From positions 98,337 to 162,336 of the forward strand of contig NZ_FNDP01000001.1 in the NCBI RefSeq assembly GCF_900100545.1: DNA of 64,000 nucleotides, read 5' to 3'. This DNA comes from Pseudobutyrivibrio sp. 49 (GTDB lineage: Bacteria > Bacillota > Clostridia > Lachnospirales > Lachnospiraceae). A program made the translations under genes and the position numbers. Under the pieces are notes generated by a model. That model was not told where the DNA came from and searched no databases. It saw nothing but the letters and a program-made list of their open reading frames with translations. Shown here one piece after another: positions 33,475 through 43,299 of the stretch (the stretch's first letter is position 1; the number at the start of each line of letters is the position of its first letter).

Positions 33475-35475
33475 ATGAAAACTAAGTATCCACACATTTT
33501 TGAACCACTTACAATTCGTCGTATGACACTTAAGAATCGTGTTATGATGACACCAATGGGAACAAACTATGGTGATCAGAATGGCGAGATGACTTTTGTG
33601 CATATCGATTATTATGAGCAGCGTGCTAAAGGTGGCACAGGTCTTTTAATGGTAGAAAATGCCAGCGTATTTTCACCACAGGGTTCAAATGGTACAACTC
33701 AGCTAAGAATTGATCACGACAATTACATTCCACGTTTATGGTATTTTACTGAGAGAATGCACAAGCACGGTGCTTGCGTAGGTATCCAGATTAACCATGC
33801 AGGTGCATCAGCTGTTTCTGCACGTACAGGTATGCAGCCAGTTTCAGCATCTGATATTCCTTCAAAGGCTGGCGGAGAGACTCCACGTCCACTTGAGAAG
33901 GAAGAGATTTATGAGATCGTTAAGAAGTATGGTGAGGCTGCAAAGCGTGCTCAGACAGCCGGCTTCGACTGCGTTGAGATTCATGCAGGTCATTCATATC
34001 TTCTTAGCCAGTTCCTTTCACCTACAACTAATAAGCGTACAGATGAGTTTGGCGGTTCTGCAGAGAACAGAGCTCGTTTTACAAAGCTTGTTATCGAAGA
34101 GGTTAGAAAGCAGGTGGGGCCATTCTTCCCAATCTTTGTTCGTATTTCTGCTGACGAATTTATGGAAGGTGGTAACACTCTTGAGGATACCTTAGATTAT
34201 CTTCAGTATTTCCAGGAAGAGGTTGATGTGTTTGATGTTTCAGCTGGTCTTAATGGTTCTATACAGTACCAGATTGATGCAAATTATCTTCCAGATGGAT
34301 GGCGTTCATACATGGCAAAGGCTGTTAAGGAAAAATATGGTAAGCCATGTGTAACAATGGGGAATATTCGTGATCCTAAGGTCGCTGAGGAAATTCTTGA
34401 GAAGGGCGACGCAGATATCATCGGTATGGGTCGTGGACTTATCGCAGATCCAGCTTGGGTAAATAAGGTAGAGTTCAATAGAGAAGACGAGCTTAGAAAG
34501 TGTATCTCTTGTAACGTTGGTTGCGCTGGTCACAGAATTGGTCTTAATATTCCAATCAGATGTACAGTTAACCCTGCAGTTAATGCAAATGATGAATATT
34601 ATAAGAGAAAAATCAATAAGCCTTGCAACGTAGTTGTAATCGGTGGTGGTACTGCTGGTCTTGAGGCAGCTTGTACAGCAGCTGAGGTAGGATGTACTAC
34701 TTTCCTTCTTGAGAAGAAGCATGAGCTTGGAGGTCTTTCTGTTCAGATTTCTAAGATTCCTGATAAGAAGAGACTTGCTGATTTCCCTAAGTACATGATT
34801 AACCGTGCTAGCAAGCTCAAGAATCTGTTTGTATTCACAGACAACGACACTACAGTAGAGCAGGTTAAGGGATTAAAGCCTGATATTATTGTTAATGCTA
34901 CAGGTTCAAATCCTACACTTCCTCCAATTACAGGTCTTATGGATCTTGTAGACAAGGAAGATTCTAATGTAGCTACAGTTATCAAGATGATCGAAAGAAT
35001 CAATGATTACCCAGAGGATATGAAGGGTAAGAAGGTTGCTGTAGTTGGTGGTGGCGCCGTAGGTCTTGATGTAATGGAATTCTTTACAGAGAGAGGTTGC
35101 GAGGTTACTATCATCGAGATGCTTCCAATCATCGGTAATGGTCTTGATCCTATTACTAAGTGTGATACAGCTGCTAAGATGAAGAAGTACAATGTTCGTC
35201 AGATGACAAATACTGCTCTTCAGGAAGTTTGCAACGACAAGTTTATCGTTAAGACTCCAGAGGGCAATATCGAGAACATCGACTTCGATTATGGTTTCGT
35301 ATGTCTTGGTATGAGAGCTAACACACCTATCATCAATGATCTTGAAGAGGCATTTGCTGATACTGATGTTGAAATTTACAACATTGGCGATTCTAAGCGT
35401 GCTCGTCGTATCATTGAGGGAACAGAAGAGGGCCGTGATATTATTAAGGTTCTTGAGAAGCATGAGTTTCTTTAA
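33475..35475 (+). CDS. Enoate/2,4-dienoyl-CoA reductase-like flavoprotein
   Basis: A 666-residue three-part oxidoreductase. Residues 1-340 form an Old Yellow Enzyme TIM barrel with FMN (KNRVMMTPMG; IQINHAGASA; DCVEIHAGHSYLLSQF). A [4Fe-4S] site follows as CISCNVGCAG with a fourth Cys 12 residues on (about 343-366). Residues 385-666 hold two Rossmann folds for FAD and NAD(P)H (VVVIGGGTAGLEAA; KVAVVGGGAVGLDV). The family reduces activated C=C bonds in anaerobes. The substrate is unknown; its place beside the shikimate genes suggests an unsaturated cyclic acid. Flanked by terminators, so it has its own promoter. Confidence 0.9.
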   Translation: MKTKYPHIFEPLTIRRMTLKNRVMMTPMGTNYGDQNGEMTFVHIDYYEQRAKGGTGLLMVENASVFSPQGSNGTTQLRIDHDNYIPRLWYFTERMHKHGACVGIQINHAGASAVSARTGMQPVSASDIPSKAGGETPRPLEKEEIYEIVKKYGEAAKRAQTAGFDCVEIHAGHSYLLSQFLSPTTNKRTDEFGGSAENRARFTKLVIEEVRKQVGPFFPIFVRISADEFMEGGNTLEDTLDYLQYFQEEVDVFDVSAGLNGSIQYQIDANYLPDGWRSYMAKAVKEKYGKPCVTMGNIRDPKVAEEILEKGDADIIGMGRGLIADPAWVNKVEFNREDELRKCISCNVGCAGHRIGLNIPIRCTVNPAVNANDEYYKRKINKPCNVVVIGGGTAGLEAACTAAEVGCTTFLLEKKHELGGLSVQISKIPDKKRLADFPKYMINRASKLKNLFVFTDNDTTVEQVKGLKPDIIVNATGSNPTLPPITGLMDLVDKEDSNVATVIKMIERINDYPEDMKGKKVAVVGGGAVGLDVMEFFTERGCEVTIIEMLPIIGNGLDPITKCDTAAKMKKYNVRQMTNTALQEVCNDKFIVKTPEGNIENIDFDYGFVCLGMRANTPIINDLEEAFADTDVEIYNIGDSKRARRIIEGTEEGRDIIKVLEKHEFL

Positions 35476-35494
35476 GATATAATCTGATATAATT

Positions 35495-35537
35495 ACAGAC
35501 AGATTGAAATTATGGGTTTCAATCTGTCTGTTTTTTT
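35495..35537 (+). terminator. Rho-independent terminator
   Basis: A 15-bp perfect stem ACAGACAGATTGAAA/TTTCAATCTGTCTGT with a 7-nt loop is followed by a T-run. It separates the flavoprotein gene from the chorismate mutase-shikimate kinase gene. Confidence 0.92.
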
Positions 35538-35587
35538 GTTAATATTAGTGTTACAATTTAAAGCACTAAAGTGAAGGAGAAGCTGTT

Positions 35588-36379
35588 ATGGACCAATTAA
35601 AGATGTTACGTGAACACTTAGGACAGAATGATGAGATAATATTAAATGCGCTTTTAATGAGAAATAGCATTGTTGAAGAGATTATGGCTTATAAGGAAGC
35701 TAATGGTCTTCAGATATTACAGCCGGAGCAGGATGAAAAGCGCGAGAATTGGTTAAAGGCCAGTCTTGAAGGAAAGCGTCACGGCAAGGAAGTACAAAAT
35801 GTTTTTAAGAGTATTGTTGAAAACTCTAAGCGTATTCAGGCAAGACATCTTTTTAATTACAATATTGTACTAATTGGTTTCATGGGAGCAGGTAAGACTA
35901 CTATATCTGATTACCTCAGCACATGTTTTGCCATGGATGTGGTGGAAATGGATCAGGTTATCTCTGAGAGAGAGGGAATGAGCATCTCTGATATTTTTGA
36001 GGTATATGGCGAGGAACATTTTAGAAATGCTGAAACTAATCTTTTGAAGGAGATGCAGACAAAGCATAATGTAGTTATTTCCTGCGGCGGTGGTACTCCA
36101 ATGCGAGAGTGCAATGTGGTAGAAATGAAGAAGAATGGTCGTGTTGTTCTTCTTACTGCAAAACCTGAGACAATCCTTGATCGTGTTAAGGACAGTCACG
36201 ACAGACCACTCATTGAGAATAATAAAAATGTGGAATTTATCGAGGAGCTTATGCTGAAGCGCCGTGAAAAATACATGGCAGCAGCTGATATTATTATTGA
36301 GACGGATAATAAGTCAGAGCTGGAAATCTGCGAGGAACTTGTAAATTCACTTTTGAAGTTCGATGCAGACAACAAATAG
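35588..36379 (+). CDS. Chorismate mutase-shikimate kinase fusion
   Basis: A 263-residue bifunctional protein. Residues 1-90 are an AroQ-type chorismate mutase helical domain (LREHLGQNDEIILNALLMRN; VEEIMAYKE; SKRIQARHLFN). Residues 95-263 are a shikimate kinase (AroK): Walker A GFMGAGKTT, substrate site EMDQVISEREGMSISDIFE, FRNAETNLL, SCGGGTP and the lid DSHDRPLI. The kinase phosphorylates shikimate; the mutase domain makes prephenate from chorismate. AGGAGAAG precedes the ATG. It is a downstream partner of the shikimate uptake locus. Confidence 0.88.
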   Translation: MDQLKMLREHLGQNDEIILNALLMRNSIVEEIMAYKEANGLQILQPEQDEKRENWLKASLEGKRHGKEVQNVFKSIVENSKRIQARHLFNYNIVLIGFMGAGKTTISDYLSTCFAMDVVEMDQVISEREGMSISDIFEVYGEEHFRNAETNLLKEMQTKHNVVISCGGGTPMRECNVVEMKKNGRVVLLTAKPETILDRVKDSHDRPLIENNKNVEFIEELMLKRREKYMAAADIIIETDNKSELEICEELVNSLLKFDADNK

Positions 36380-36393
36380 AATAGGACGATAAA

Positions 36394-36434
36394 AAAGCCT
36401 GAGCTTTTCCTATAGAGGATAAGCTTCAGGCTTT
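36394..36434. terminator. Terminator shared by convergent genes
   Basis: AAAGCCTGAGCTT (36394-36406) pairs with AAGCTTCAGGCTTT (36421-36434) with one bulge. The right arm lies within the 3' end of the leftward PHP phosphatase gene; A-runs and T-runs flank the stem. Confidence 0.75.
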
Positions 36435-37216
36435 CTGTTTTTGTAAACCATAAATTCTTTGAAGCCGCAGGTATTTAGCATATCAGGAAGCTTTTCAAAA
36501 TCTGCAGCAACGTGAGCTGGTTCGTGGGCATCAGCGCCAAGGGTTATCATTTTTCCACCAAGCTCATGGTATCGTTTTACGATGGATAATGCAGGATTAG
36601 GATTTGCCAGCCCTTTTCTAAGACCGCCAGTATTTATTTCCAGTGATTTATCCATCTTTATTATCTTATTAAGAATCTCATCGACAATTTCAAAGTAAGG
36701 CTGATGAGTATCTTCTTTTACCTTAGGATCCTTTGCATATCTGAAGGCGTAATCCAAATGTGCAACAGTATCAAAGTCTGTAAATGCTGAAATATTCTCT
36801 AAAACACATTCGTAGTAGCGGGTGAGAAGCTGCTTCGCATCTCCGGATTCCCAAAAGGTATCAAAATATGGATCCTGCTTATCAATGAGATGAGTACTTC
36901 CTATTATAAAGTCGAAAGGAATATCTTTAGCTACCTTATATATGTCAGCTGCAATATGTGGCTGAATCCCAAGCTCAATTCCGGTTAATACTGTGAAGCT
37001 ATCATTAGATTGTTCTATAGCAAGCCTGTGCTGCGCTTCGTAATAGCTGTAGGGGTCAAGTTCGAAAAAGCCATATTTAGGAGGATAGTCCAAATCCATA
37101 TGGTCTGTGAAGGTGATACCTCGAAGTTTTTTTGCGCGAGCTGCGTTTATCATATCAATGGGTTCGGCCTTTGAATCCCCTGAAAAATTACTGTGCATGT
37201 GATTGTCCCAAAACAT
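36410..37216 (-). CDS. hisK: PHP-domain histidinol-phosphatase
   Basis: A 268-residue PHP-family phosphoesterase. Metal-binding motifs are NHMHSNFSGDS at the N-terminus, TFTDHMDL near 35, GSTHLID near 105, HLDYAFRY near 153 and LGADAHEP near 230. This matches the HisK/HisJ histidinol-phosphatase type that dephosphorylates L-histidinol phosphate. No other his gene is adjacent, so a general PHP phosphatase remains possible. GGAGG precedes the start on the minus strand. It is convergent with the chorismate mutase-shikimate kinase gene. Confidence 0.82.
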   Translation of the reverse strand: MFWDNHMHSNFSGDSKAEPIDMINAARAKKLRGITFTDHMDLDYPPKYGFFELDPYSYYEAQHRLAIEQSNDSFTVLTGIELGIQPHIAADIYKVAKDIPFDFIIGSTHLIDKQDPYFDTFWESGDAKQLLTRYYECVLENISAFTDFDTVAHLDYAFRYAKDPKVKEDTHQPYFEIVDEILNKIIKMDKSLEINTGGLRKGLANPNPALSIVKRYHELGGKMITLGADAHEPAHVAADFEKLPDMLNTCGFKEFMVYKNRKPEAYPL

Positions 37217-37284
37217 AATTCTGCCTCCTTTTGACGCTAATTCTAGCAGATTGAGAAAATTTTAACAATAATTTCATTTTGGGC

Positions 37285-37313
37285 TTGAATTATAAATTGG
37301 TTTTGTTTAAAAT
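37285..37313 (+). promoter_or_regulatory. Sigma-A-type promoter of gap
   Basis: TTGAAT at 37285-37290 and TAAAAT at 37308-37313 are separated by 17 bp, about 77 bases upstream of the gap start. The leader then carries AGGAGG directly before the ATG. Confidence 0.6.
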
Positions 37314-37389
37314 GTAGTACATACGGGGTGCATTTTTGTGGCACTTCGAAAAATTAATATTTTAAAAGAATCTTTAGGAGGATTTAAAA

Positions 37390-38406
37390 ATGGCAGTAAG
37401 AGTAGCAATTAACGGTTTTGGCCGTATCGGACGTCTTGCATTCCGTCAGATGTTCGGTGCAGAAGGTTACGAAGTAGTAGCAATCAACGACTTAACTAGC
37501 CCAAAGATGTTAGCACATCTTTTAAAGTATGATTCATCACAGGGAAAGTACGAGCATGCAGATGAGGTTTCTTGCACAGATGATTCAATCATCGTTTGCG
37601 GTAAGGAAATCAAGATTTATGCATTCCCAGATGCAAACAATTGCCCATGGGGTGAGCTTAAGGTAGACGTAGTTCTTGAGTGTTCAGGATTCTACACATC
37701 AAAGGAAAAGGCACAGGCTCACATCAATGCTGGTGCTAGAAAGGTTGTTATCTCTGCTCCTGCAGGAAACGATCTTCCTACAATCGTTTACAATACAAAC
37801 CACACAACACTTAAGGCTGATGATACAATCATTTCAGCAGCTTCATGTACAACAAACTGCTTAGCACCTATGGCTGACGCACTTAACAAGTACGCTCCAA
37901 TCCAGTCTGGTATCATGGTAACAATCCATGCTTACACAGGTGATCAGATGACACTTGATGGCCCACAGAGAAAGGGTGATCTTCGTCGTTCACGTGCAGC
38001 AGCAGTTAACATCGTTCCTAACTCAACAGGTGCTGCAAAGGCTATCGGCCTTGTTATCCCAGAGCTTAACGGAAAGCTTATCGGATCTGCTCAGCGTGTT
38101 CCTACACCAACAGGTTCTACAACAATCCTTACAGCAGTAGTAAACAAGAAGGATGTTACTGTTGAGGGTATCAACGCAGCTATGAAGGCAGCAGCTAACG
38201 AGTCATTCGGTTACAACGAGGATGAAATCGTTTCTTCAGATATCGTAGGTATGAGATTTGGTTCTCTCTTCGATGCTACACAGACAATGGTTTCTAAGGT
38301 TTCTGATGATCAGTACGAGGTACAGGTTGTTTCTTGGTATGATAACGAGAACAGCTACACATCACAGATGGTTCGTACAATCAAGTACTTCTCAGAGCTT
38401 GCTTAA
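37390..38406 (+). CDS. gap: Glyceraldehyde-3-phosphate dehydrogenase
   Basis: A 338-residue glycolytic enzyme. The NAD-binding start is [16 protein letters not shown]; the catalytic Cys153 lies in [12 protein letters not shown]; further signatures are HAYTGDQ and the end [19 protein letters not shown] is placed 9 bases before the ATG. Codon use is strongly biased, as in pgk, tpiA and gdhA here, consistent with high expression. It is first in the cluster gap-pgk-tpiA and separated from pgk by a strong terminator, which may set different expression levels. Confidence 0.98.
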   Translation: MAVRVAINGFGRIGRLAFRQMFGAEGYEVVAINDLTSPKMLAHLLKYDSSQGKYEHADEVSCTDDSIIVCGKEIKIYAFPDANNCPWGELKVDVVLECSGFYTSKEKAQAHINAGARKVVISAPAGNDLPTIVYNTNHTTLKADDTIISAASCTTNCLAPMADALNKYAPIQSGIMVTIHAYTGDQMTLDGPQRKGDLRRSRAAAVNIVPNSTGAAKAIGLVIPELNGKLIGSAQRVPTPTGSTTILTAVVNKKDVTVEGINAAMKAAANESFGYNEDEIVSSDIVGMRFGSLFDATQTMVSKVSDDQYEVQVVSWYDNENSYTSQMVRTIKYFSELA

Positions 38407-38435
38407 TTCGTTTATCGAAATTAACGACTTTATTA

Positions 38436-38469
38436 GGGGTCCGGTCCACATGGACCGGACCCCTTTTTT
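38436..38469 (+). terminator. Strong terminator between gap and pgk
   Basis: GGGGTCCGGTCC/GGACCGGACCCC is a 12-bp GC-rich perfect stem with loop ACAT, followed by TTTTTT. The pgk binding site (AAGGAGG) begins only a few bases later, so pgk depends on readthrough or on a promoter inside gap. Confidence 0.92.
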
Positions 38470-38489
38470 ATTAAGGAGGAATAATAAAA

Positions 38490-39713
38490 ATGGCATTAAA
38501 CAAAAAGACAGTTGATGATATCAACGTAAAGGGTCGCCGTGTTCTCGTTCGTTGTGATTTTAATGTACCACTTAAGGCTGGCGAGATTACAGATGATACA
38601 CGTATCAAGGCAGCTCTTCCTACAATCAACAAGCTTATTGCTGATGGTGGAAAGGTTATCCTTTGCTCACACCTTGGTAAGGTAAAGAATGGTCCTAACG
38701 AGGGCGAGTCACTTGCTCCAGTTGCTAAGCGTCTTTCAGAGAAGCTTGGTAAGGAAGTTGTTTTCGTTTCTGATTACAACGTAACAGGCGAGGCTGCTAC
38801 AAAGGCAGTTGAGGCTATGAAGGAAGGAGATGTAGTTCTTCTTCAGAATACTCGTTTCCGTGGCGAGGAAGAGACAAAGAACGGTGAGGCATTCTCTAAG
38901 GAGCTCGCTGATCTTGCTGATGATTATGTATGCGATGCTTTCGGTTCATCACACAGAGCACACGCTTCTGTAGCTGGTGTTACAAAGTTCATCACAGCTA
39001 AGGGTGGTTCTAACGTAGTTGGATACCTTATGCAGAAGGAAATCGACTTCCTTGGCAACGCTGTTGAGAATCCTGTACGTCCATTCGTAGCTATCCTTGG
39101 TGGTGCTAAGGTAGCTGATAAGCTTAACGTTATCAACAACCTTCTTGAGAAGTGCGACACACTTATCATTGGTGGTGGTATGTCTTACACATTCCAGAAG
39201 GCTATGGGATATGAAATCGGAACATCACTTTGTGATGATACAAAGCTTGATTACTGCAAGGAGATGCTTGAGAAGGCTAAGAGCATGGGTAAGGAGATTC
39301 TTCTCCCTACAGATGCTGTTACAATTGCAGAGTTCCCAGATCCAATCGATGCTCCAGTTGAGACTGTAGTATATGATTCAGACAAGATGCCAGCTGACAG
39401 AATGGGTTGCGATATCGGACCTAAGACAGTAGAGCTTTTCTCTAACAAGGTTAAGACAGCTAAGACAGTTCTTTGGAACGGACCAATGGGTCTTTTCGAG
39501 AACCCAGCACTTGCTGTAGGTACAGAGTCTGTAGCTAAGGCTCTTGCTGAGACAGACGCTACAACAATCATCGGTGGTGGTGATTCAGCAGCAGCTGTTA
39601 ACCAGATGGGATTTGCTGACAAGATGAGCCACATCTCTACAGGTGGTGGTGCTTCACTTGAGTTCCTTGAGGGTAAGGAGCTTCCAGGCGTTTACGCAGC
39701 AGATGATAAATAA
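38490..39713 (+). CDS. pgk: Phosphoglycerate kinase
   Basis: A 407-residue kinase transferring phosphate from 1,3-bisphosphoglycerate to ADP. Signatures are [57 protein letters not shown] and the nucleotide-binding end [16 protein letters not shown]. Its start lies 20 bases after the terminator of gap; tpiA follows after 18 bases. Same heavy codon bias as its neighbours. Confidence 0.98.
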   Translation: MALNKKTVDDINVKGRRVLVRCDFNVPLKAGEITDDTRIKAALPTINKLIADGGKVILCSHLGKVKNGPNEGESLAPVAKRLSEKLGKEVVFVSDYNVTGEAATKAVEAMKEGDVVLLQNTRFRGEEETKNGEAFSKELADLADDYVCDAFGSSHRAHASVAGVTKFITAKGGSNVVGYLMQKEIDFLGNAVENPVRPFVAILGGAKVADKLNVINNLLEKCDTLIIGGGMSYTFQKAMGYEIGTSLCDDTKLDYCKEMLEKAKSMGKEILLPTDAVTIAEFPDPIDAPVETVVYDSDKMPADRMGCDIGPKTVELFSNKVKTAKTVLWNGPMGLFENPALAVGTESVAKALAETDATTIIGGGDSAAAVNQMGFADKMSHISTGGGASLEFLEGKELPGVYAADDK

Positions 39714-39731
39714 GAAAAGAGGAAAATAAAA

Positions 39732-40478
39732 ATGGCAAGAAGAAGAATTATTGCCGGCAACTGGAAGATGAACATGACACCTTCTGAGGCTGTAAAGCTT
39801 GTTGCTGAGCTTAAGGATTTAGTAAAGAACGATGATGTAGACGTAGTTTACTGCGTACCTGCAATCGACATCGTTCCTGTAGTAGAGGCTGTTAAGGGTA
39901 CAAACGTAAACGTTGGTGCTGAGAACTTCTACATCGAGGATAAGGGTGCTTTCACAGGCGAGATTTCAGCTCCTATGCTTGTTGACGCTGGTGTTAAGTA
40001 CGTTATCATGGGACACTCTGAGAGAAGAGATATCTTTGGTGAGGATGATATCCTTATCAACGCTAAGGTTAAGAAGGCATTCGCTGCTGGTCTTACACCA
40101 ATCCTTTGCTGTGGTGAGTCTCTTGCTCTTCGCAAGGCTGGCACATACAAGGAGTGGATCGAGCGTCAGATCACTTGGGACCTTTCAGGTGTTACAGCTG
40201 ATCAGGTTAAGAATCTTGTTATCGCTTATGAGCCAATCTGGGCTATCGGTACAGGTGAGACAGCTACAGCTGATCAGGCTGAAGAAGTTTGTGGATTCAT
40301 CCGTGAGCTTATTGCTAAGCTTTATGATGGTGCTACAGCAGAGGCTGTTCGTATTCAGTACGGCGGTTCTATGAACGCTGGTAACGCTGCTGAGCTTCTT
40401 AGCAAGCCAAACATCGATGGTGGTCTTATCGGTGGTGCTTCACTTAAGCCAGACTTCGGAAAAATCGTTAATGCTTAA
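39732..40478 (+). CDS. tpiA: Triosephosphate isomerase
   Basis: A 248-residue TIM-barrel enzyme interconverting DHAP and glyceraldehyde 3-phosphate. NWKMN holds the catalytic Lys near 12, VIMGHSERR the His near 96, and [11 protein letters not shown] the Glu near 167; the phosphate-binding end is [10 protein letters not shown]. It follows pgk by 18 bases and is the last gene before the terminator at 40553. Confidence 0.98.
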   Translation: MARRRIIAGNWKMNMTPSEAVKLVAELKDLVKNDDVDVVYCVPAIDIVPVVEAVKGTNVNVGAENFYIEDKGAFTGEISAPMLVDAGVKYVIMGHSERRDIFGEDDILINAKVKKAFAAGLTPILCCGESLALRKAGTYKEWIERQITWDLSGVTADQVKNLVIAYEPIWAIGTGETATADQAEEVCGFIRELIAKLYDGATAEAVRIQYGGSMNAGNAAELLSKPNIDGGLIGGASLKPDFGKIVNA

Positions 40479-40552
40479 AATTTAATGAGTTTTATCAATG
40501 ACTTTGTTAAAATTGTCAATTATAAGTAAGAAAAACTCCTAAAGTTTTACAT

Positions 40553-40579
40553 GCGCACCAGTCATCTGGTGCGCTATTT
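40553..40579 (+). terminator. Terminator after tpiA
   Basis: GCGCACCAG/CTGGTGCGC, a 9-bp perfect stem with loop TCAT, is followed by TATTTTTATTTT. Confidence 0.88.
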
Positions 40580-40650
40580 TTATTTTATTTGCCATATTTT
40601 TATGATATAATTTGCGCTGATGGACGTTTAGTGCCAGAAGGAGTTATTTT

Positions 40651-41892
40651 ATGAGACGATTATCTCGTTTATTTCTTATATCAGGATTTTGTTTTTTAGC
40701 ATTCACAGCTTGTGGCAAGGATGATGCCGAACAGACAGAAGAGGCAGTTGATACCACAGAGCAGGTTGCTTTTGATGATGTAGAGGTTGAGGACTATACA
40801 GTCCTTTCATATAGTGAGCTTGAAGTACTTGCTTATCAGGGCGATACAGAGGCTCAGGTTATGCTTGGAAGAATGCTTGAGTATGGTACAGAGGATGTTA
40901 AGCAGAATTTTGCAGAAGCTATCTCATGGTACCAGATGGCATCTGATTCAGGCAGCGTAGAAGGAACAGATGCACTTGGTTATTTCTATCTTACAGGTGC
41001 AGGTGTTGAACAGAATCTGGACAAAGCAGAAGAGCTTTTTAAATCAGCTATTGATGCAGGTTCAGTTAATGCAAAGGTTGGTCTTGCACGTGTATTACTT
41101 AAAAAGGGAGACTATGAAGCTGCAGAAACTGAGCTTGAAGAAGATACCACAGAGCATGCTACAGCAAATGAAAAGAAGTCGACTAAGAAGGATTCTGAGA
41201 ATGATACTGATGAAAATGAGCTTTCACAGATCGTAGACTTACTTATCGTTGCTCAGCAGGCAGGAGATTTAGATGGTGGCTATTATCTTGGCTACATCTA
41301 TGAGAAGGGTATCGGTGTTACTCAGGATTATAAAAAGGCTTACGACTATTACAATAGAGTAGTTAGAAGTACTAGCACAGCATTAAATGATAGAGATTCA
41401 ATTAATCTTTCTAATATTGCCATTGCACTTATGTATATTAAGGGTTATGGAGTAGGCGTTGATACTGATGCGGCTATGGAGCATTTGACTGTAGCATCAG
41501 ATAATTCATCACCAAAGGCCAGCTATTACATCGGACAGATGTACGAAAAGGGCATCGGTGTTGACAAGGATTATGAGAAGGCAATGGAGTACTACTTAAA
41601 GGCAGCAGACTTTGATTTTGCTCCAGCACTTAATCAGATTGGTTACCTTTATTACAATGGATATGGTGTAGATGTAGACTTTGCTTCGGCGGTTTATTAT
41701 CAGAAGCTTGCAGCATTGCAGGGATATGCCATCGCCCAGGTAAATTTAGGTTTTCTATACGAAAATGGATATGGGGTTGAGAGGAATTTGGAAACAGCTT
41801 TGTCCTACTACGAAATGGCGGCAAATTCAGGATATGAAGGCGCCACTGAGGCTGTTGTCCGAGTGAAGGCACAGATTAATGAGGAAATGTAA
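40651..41892 (+). CDS. Sel1-repeat lipoprotein
   Basis: A 413-residue lipoprotein: signal peptide with lipobox FTAC at about residue 21, then an acidic linker. About seven or eight Sel1-like (TPR-related) repeats fill residues 60-410, with recurring units such as AEAISWYQMASDSGSVEG, YEKGIGVDKDYEKAMEYYLK and YENGYGVERNLETALSYYEM. A charged spacer (about 170-190) breaks the array. Such proteins act as extracellular scaffolds for protein contacts. Its end overlaps capA by 14 bases, so the two are translationally coupled. Confidence 0.9.
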   Translation: MRRLSRLFLISGFCFLAFTACGKDDAEQTEEAVDTTEQVAFDDVEVEDYTVLSYSELEVLAYQGDTEAQVMLGRMLEYGTEDVKQNFAEAISWYQMASDSGSVEGTDALGYFYLTGAGVEQNLDKAEELFKSAIDAGSVNAKVGLARVLLKKGDYEAAETELEEDTTEHATANEKKSTKKDSENDTDENELSQIVDLLIVAQQAGDLDGGYYLGYIYEKGIGVTQDYKKAYDYYNRVVRSTSTALNDRDSINLSNIAIALMYIKGYGVGVDTDAAMEHLTVASDNSSPKASYYIGQMYEKGIGVDKDYEKAMEYYLKAADFDFAPALNQIGYLYYNGYGVDVDFASAVYYQKLAALQGYAIAQVNLGFLYENGYGVERNLETALSYYEMAANSGYEGATEAVVRVKAQINEEM

Positions 41893-43255
41893 TTTAGGCT
41901 TAGCTTTAGTTTTGACATGTAGTGTTTTACTTTCCGGTTGCGGTGCAAAGGAAGGCATCGTAAGTTCTTTTAATTTAAAAGAAAGTCAGCCAAAGAAATT
42001 GCAGATAGCAGATTTGGGAGATGCATGGGATACTATTTTGAACAATAGTACCAAAGAATTTATTGGCGGACATCCTATAGATGAGTCCTTTTTAGCATTG
42101 GTTACATCAGAATATGGAGATAGTGTTATTGAAGAAATTGCCAGCTATGCTAATTTTGAAACTCCTGATATTTGGTATGAACTTACTGGAAAGAGCATAC
42201 ATGTTCTTTGGTATGAGTACTGTAAAAGTACAGGTATTCAGAGCTATTCATTAGGTAATACCTATGAAATAGATTGTGATGATGAGGTAGTCCTGGATTT
42301 CACAGGAGATATCTCATTTGCAAATGATGTTGCAACCACAGAATATATGGATCATCAGATTAATGGAATTACTGATTGCTTCTCAGAGGATTTATTGGAA
42401 GAGATGCGTTCAGCAGATATAATGATGATTAACAATGAGTTTGCATACACCACAAGAGGTGCTGCTCTTGAAGGAAAGGCATATACCTTCAGAGGAGACC
42501 CAAGCAGAGTTTCTCTTTTAGAGGAGCTTGGCGTTGATATTGTTAGTGTTGCTAACAATCACGTATTTGATTACGGCGAAACTGGTTTAAAGGACACACT
42601 TGATACACTGGAAGATGCTAAGATGCCTTATGTAGGCGCGGGCAGAAATTTAGAAGAAGCCAAAAAGCCAGTTTATTTCATAGCAGCAGGCAAAAAAATA
42701 GCTATTTGTTCTGCTACACAGATAGAACGAACCCTCAATTTCACACAGGAGGCGACAGACACTTTACCAGGTGTTTTGAAATGTCTTCATCCAGAAATTT
42801 TCTGTGGAGTAATTCGAGAAGCAAAAGCAAATTCGGATTACGTAATTGTTATTCCACACTGGGGTACTGAGGGAAATGCTAATTATGGAGAGGACCAGAT
42901 AAATCTTGCAAGAAGCTTCGTAGAGGCAGGGGCAGATGTTATTATCGGTGGTCACACTCACTGCTTACAAACAGTATAATATATGGATAATGTTCCTATT
43001 TTCTACAGCCTTGGTAATTATTGGTTCTCTATTACAGGAGAAATGCCAGCAGATTATCATACTGGTTTAGCTCAGATTAAGATTTCAAAGGACGGACAGA
43101 TTGATGCAGCGTTCATACCTTGTGAATTCTCATCAGGTGTTACGCGCCTTTTAAATAAAAACGATAAAGCATATAGCGATATCATAGACAGTCTCAATAG
43201 TCTTTCTAGCACTGCTAAGATAGATAAAAAGGGACATATTACAAAAAAACAATAG
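41879..43255 (+). pseudogene. capA: CapA-type metallophosphatase lipoprotein, in-frame stop
   Basis: A lipoprotein (lipobox LSGC) with the CapA/PgsA poly-gamma-glutamate capsule phosphoesterase fold: LDFTGDISFAN, MMINNEFAYTTRG, VSVANNHVFDYGETG, IPHWGTEGN and IIGGHTHCLQTV. A TAA at 42977-42979 then interrupts the frame, and the same frame resumes at once with YMDNVPIFYSLGNYWFS, which is the expected next family motif, and runs to 43255. The first 366 codons and the last 90 or so are thus one gene broken by a single nonsense codon. Either a recent mutation, a sequencing error, or a truncated but secreted protein. Confidence 0.85.
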
Positions 43256-43299
43256 AATAATGAACTAGTATTACACTAGACATTTAAGGAGGAATTACT

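Noticed and set aside
34906..35463. 185-codon minus-strand frame inside the flavoprotein gene
   Set aside because: The plus strand encodes the conserved NAD(P)H/FAD domains across this stretch; the antisense frame has no family match and no binding site.
42977..42979. Recoding of the capA stop (selenocysteine or pyrrolysine)
   Set aside because: The codon is TAA, not TGA or TAG, and the family has an ordinary residue here.
42980..43255. Separate 90-residue gene after capA
   Set aside because: It is in the same frame as capA and starts at the next family motif, so it is the 3' part of the interrupted gene.
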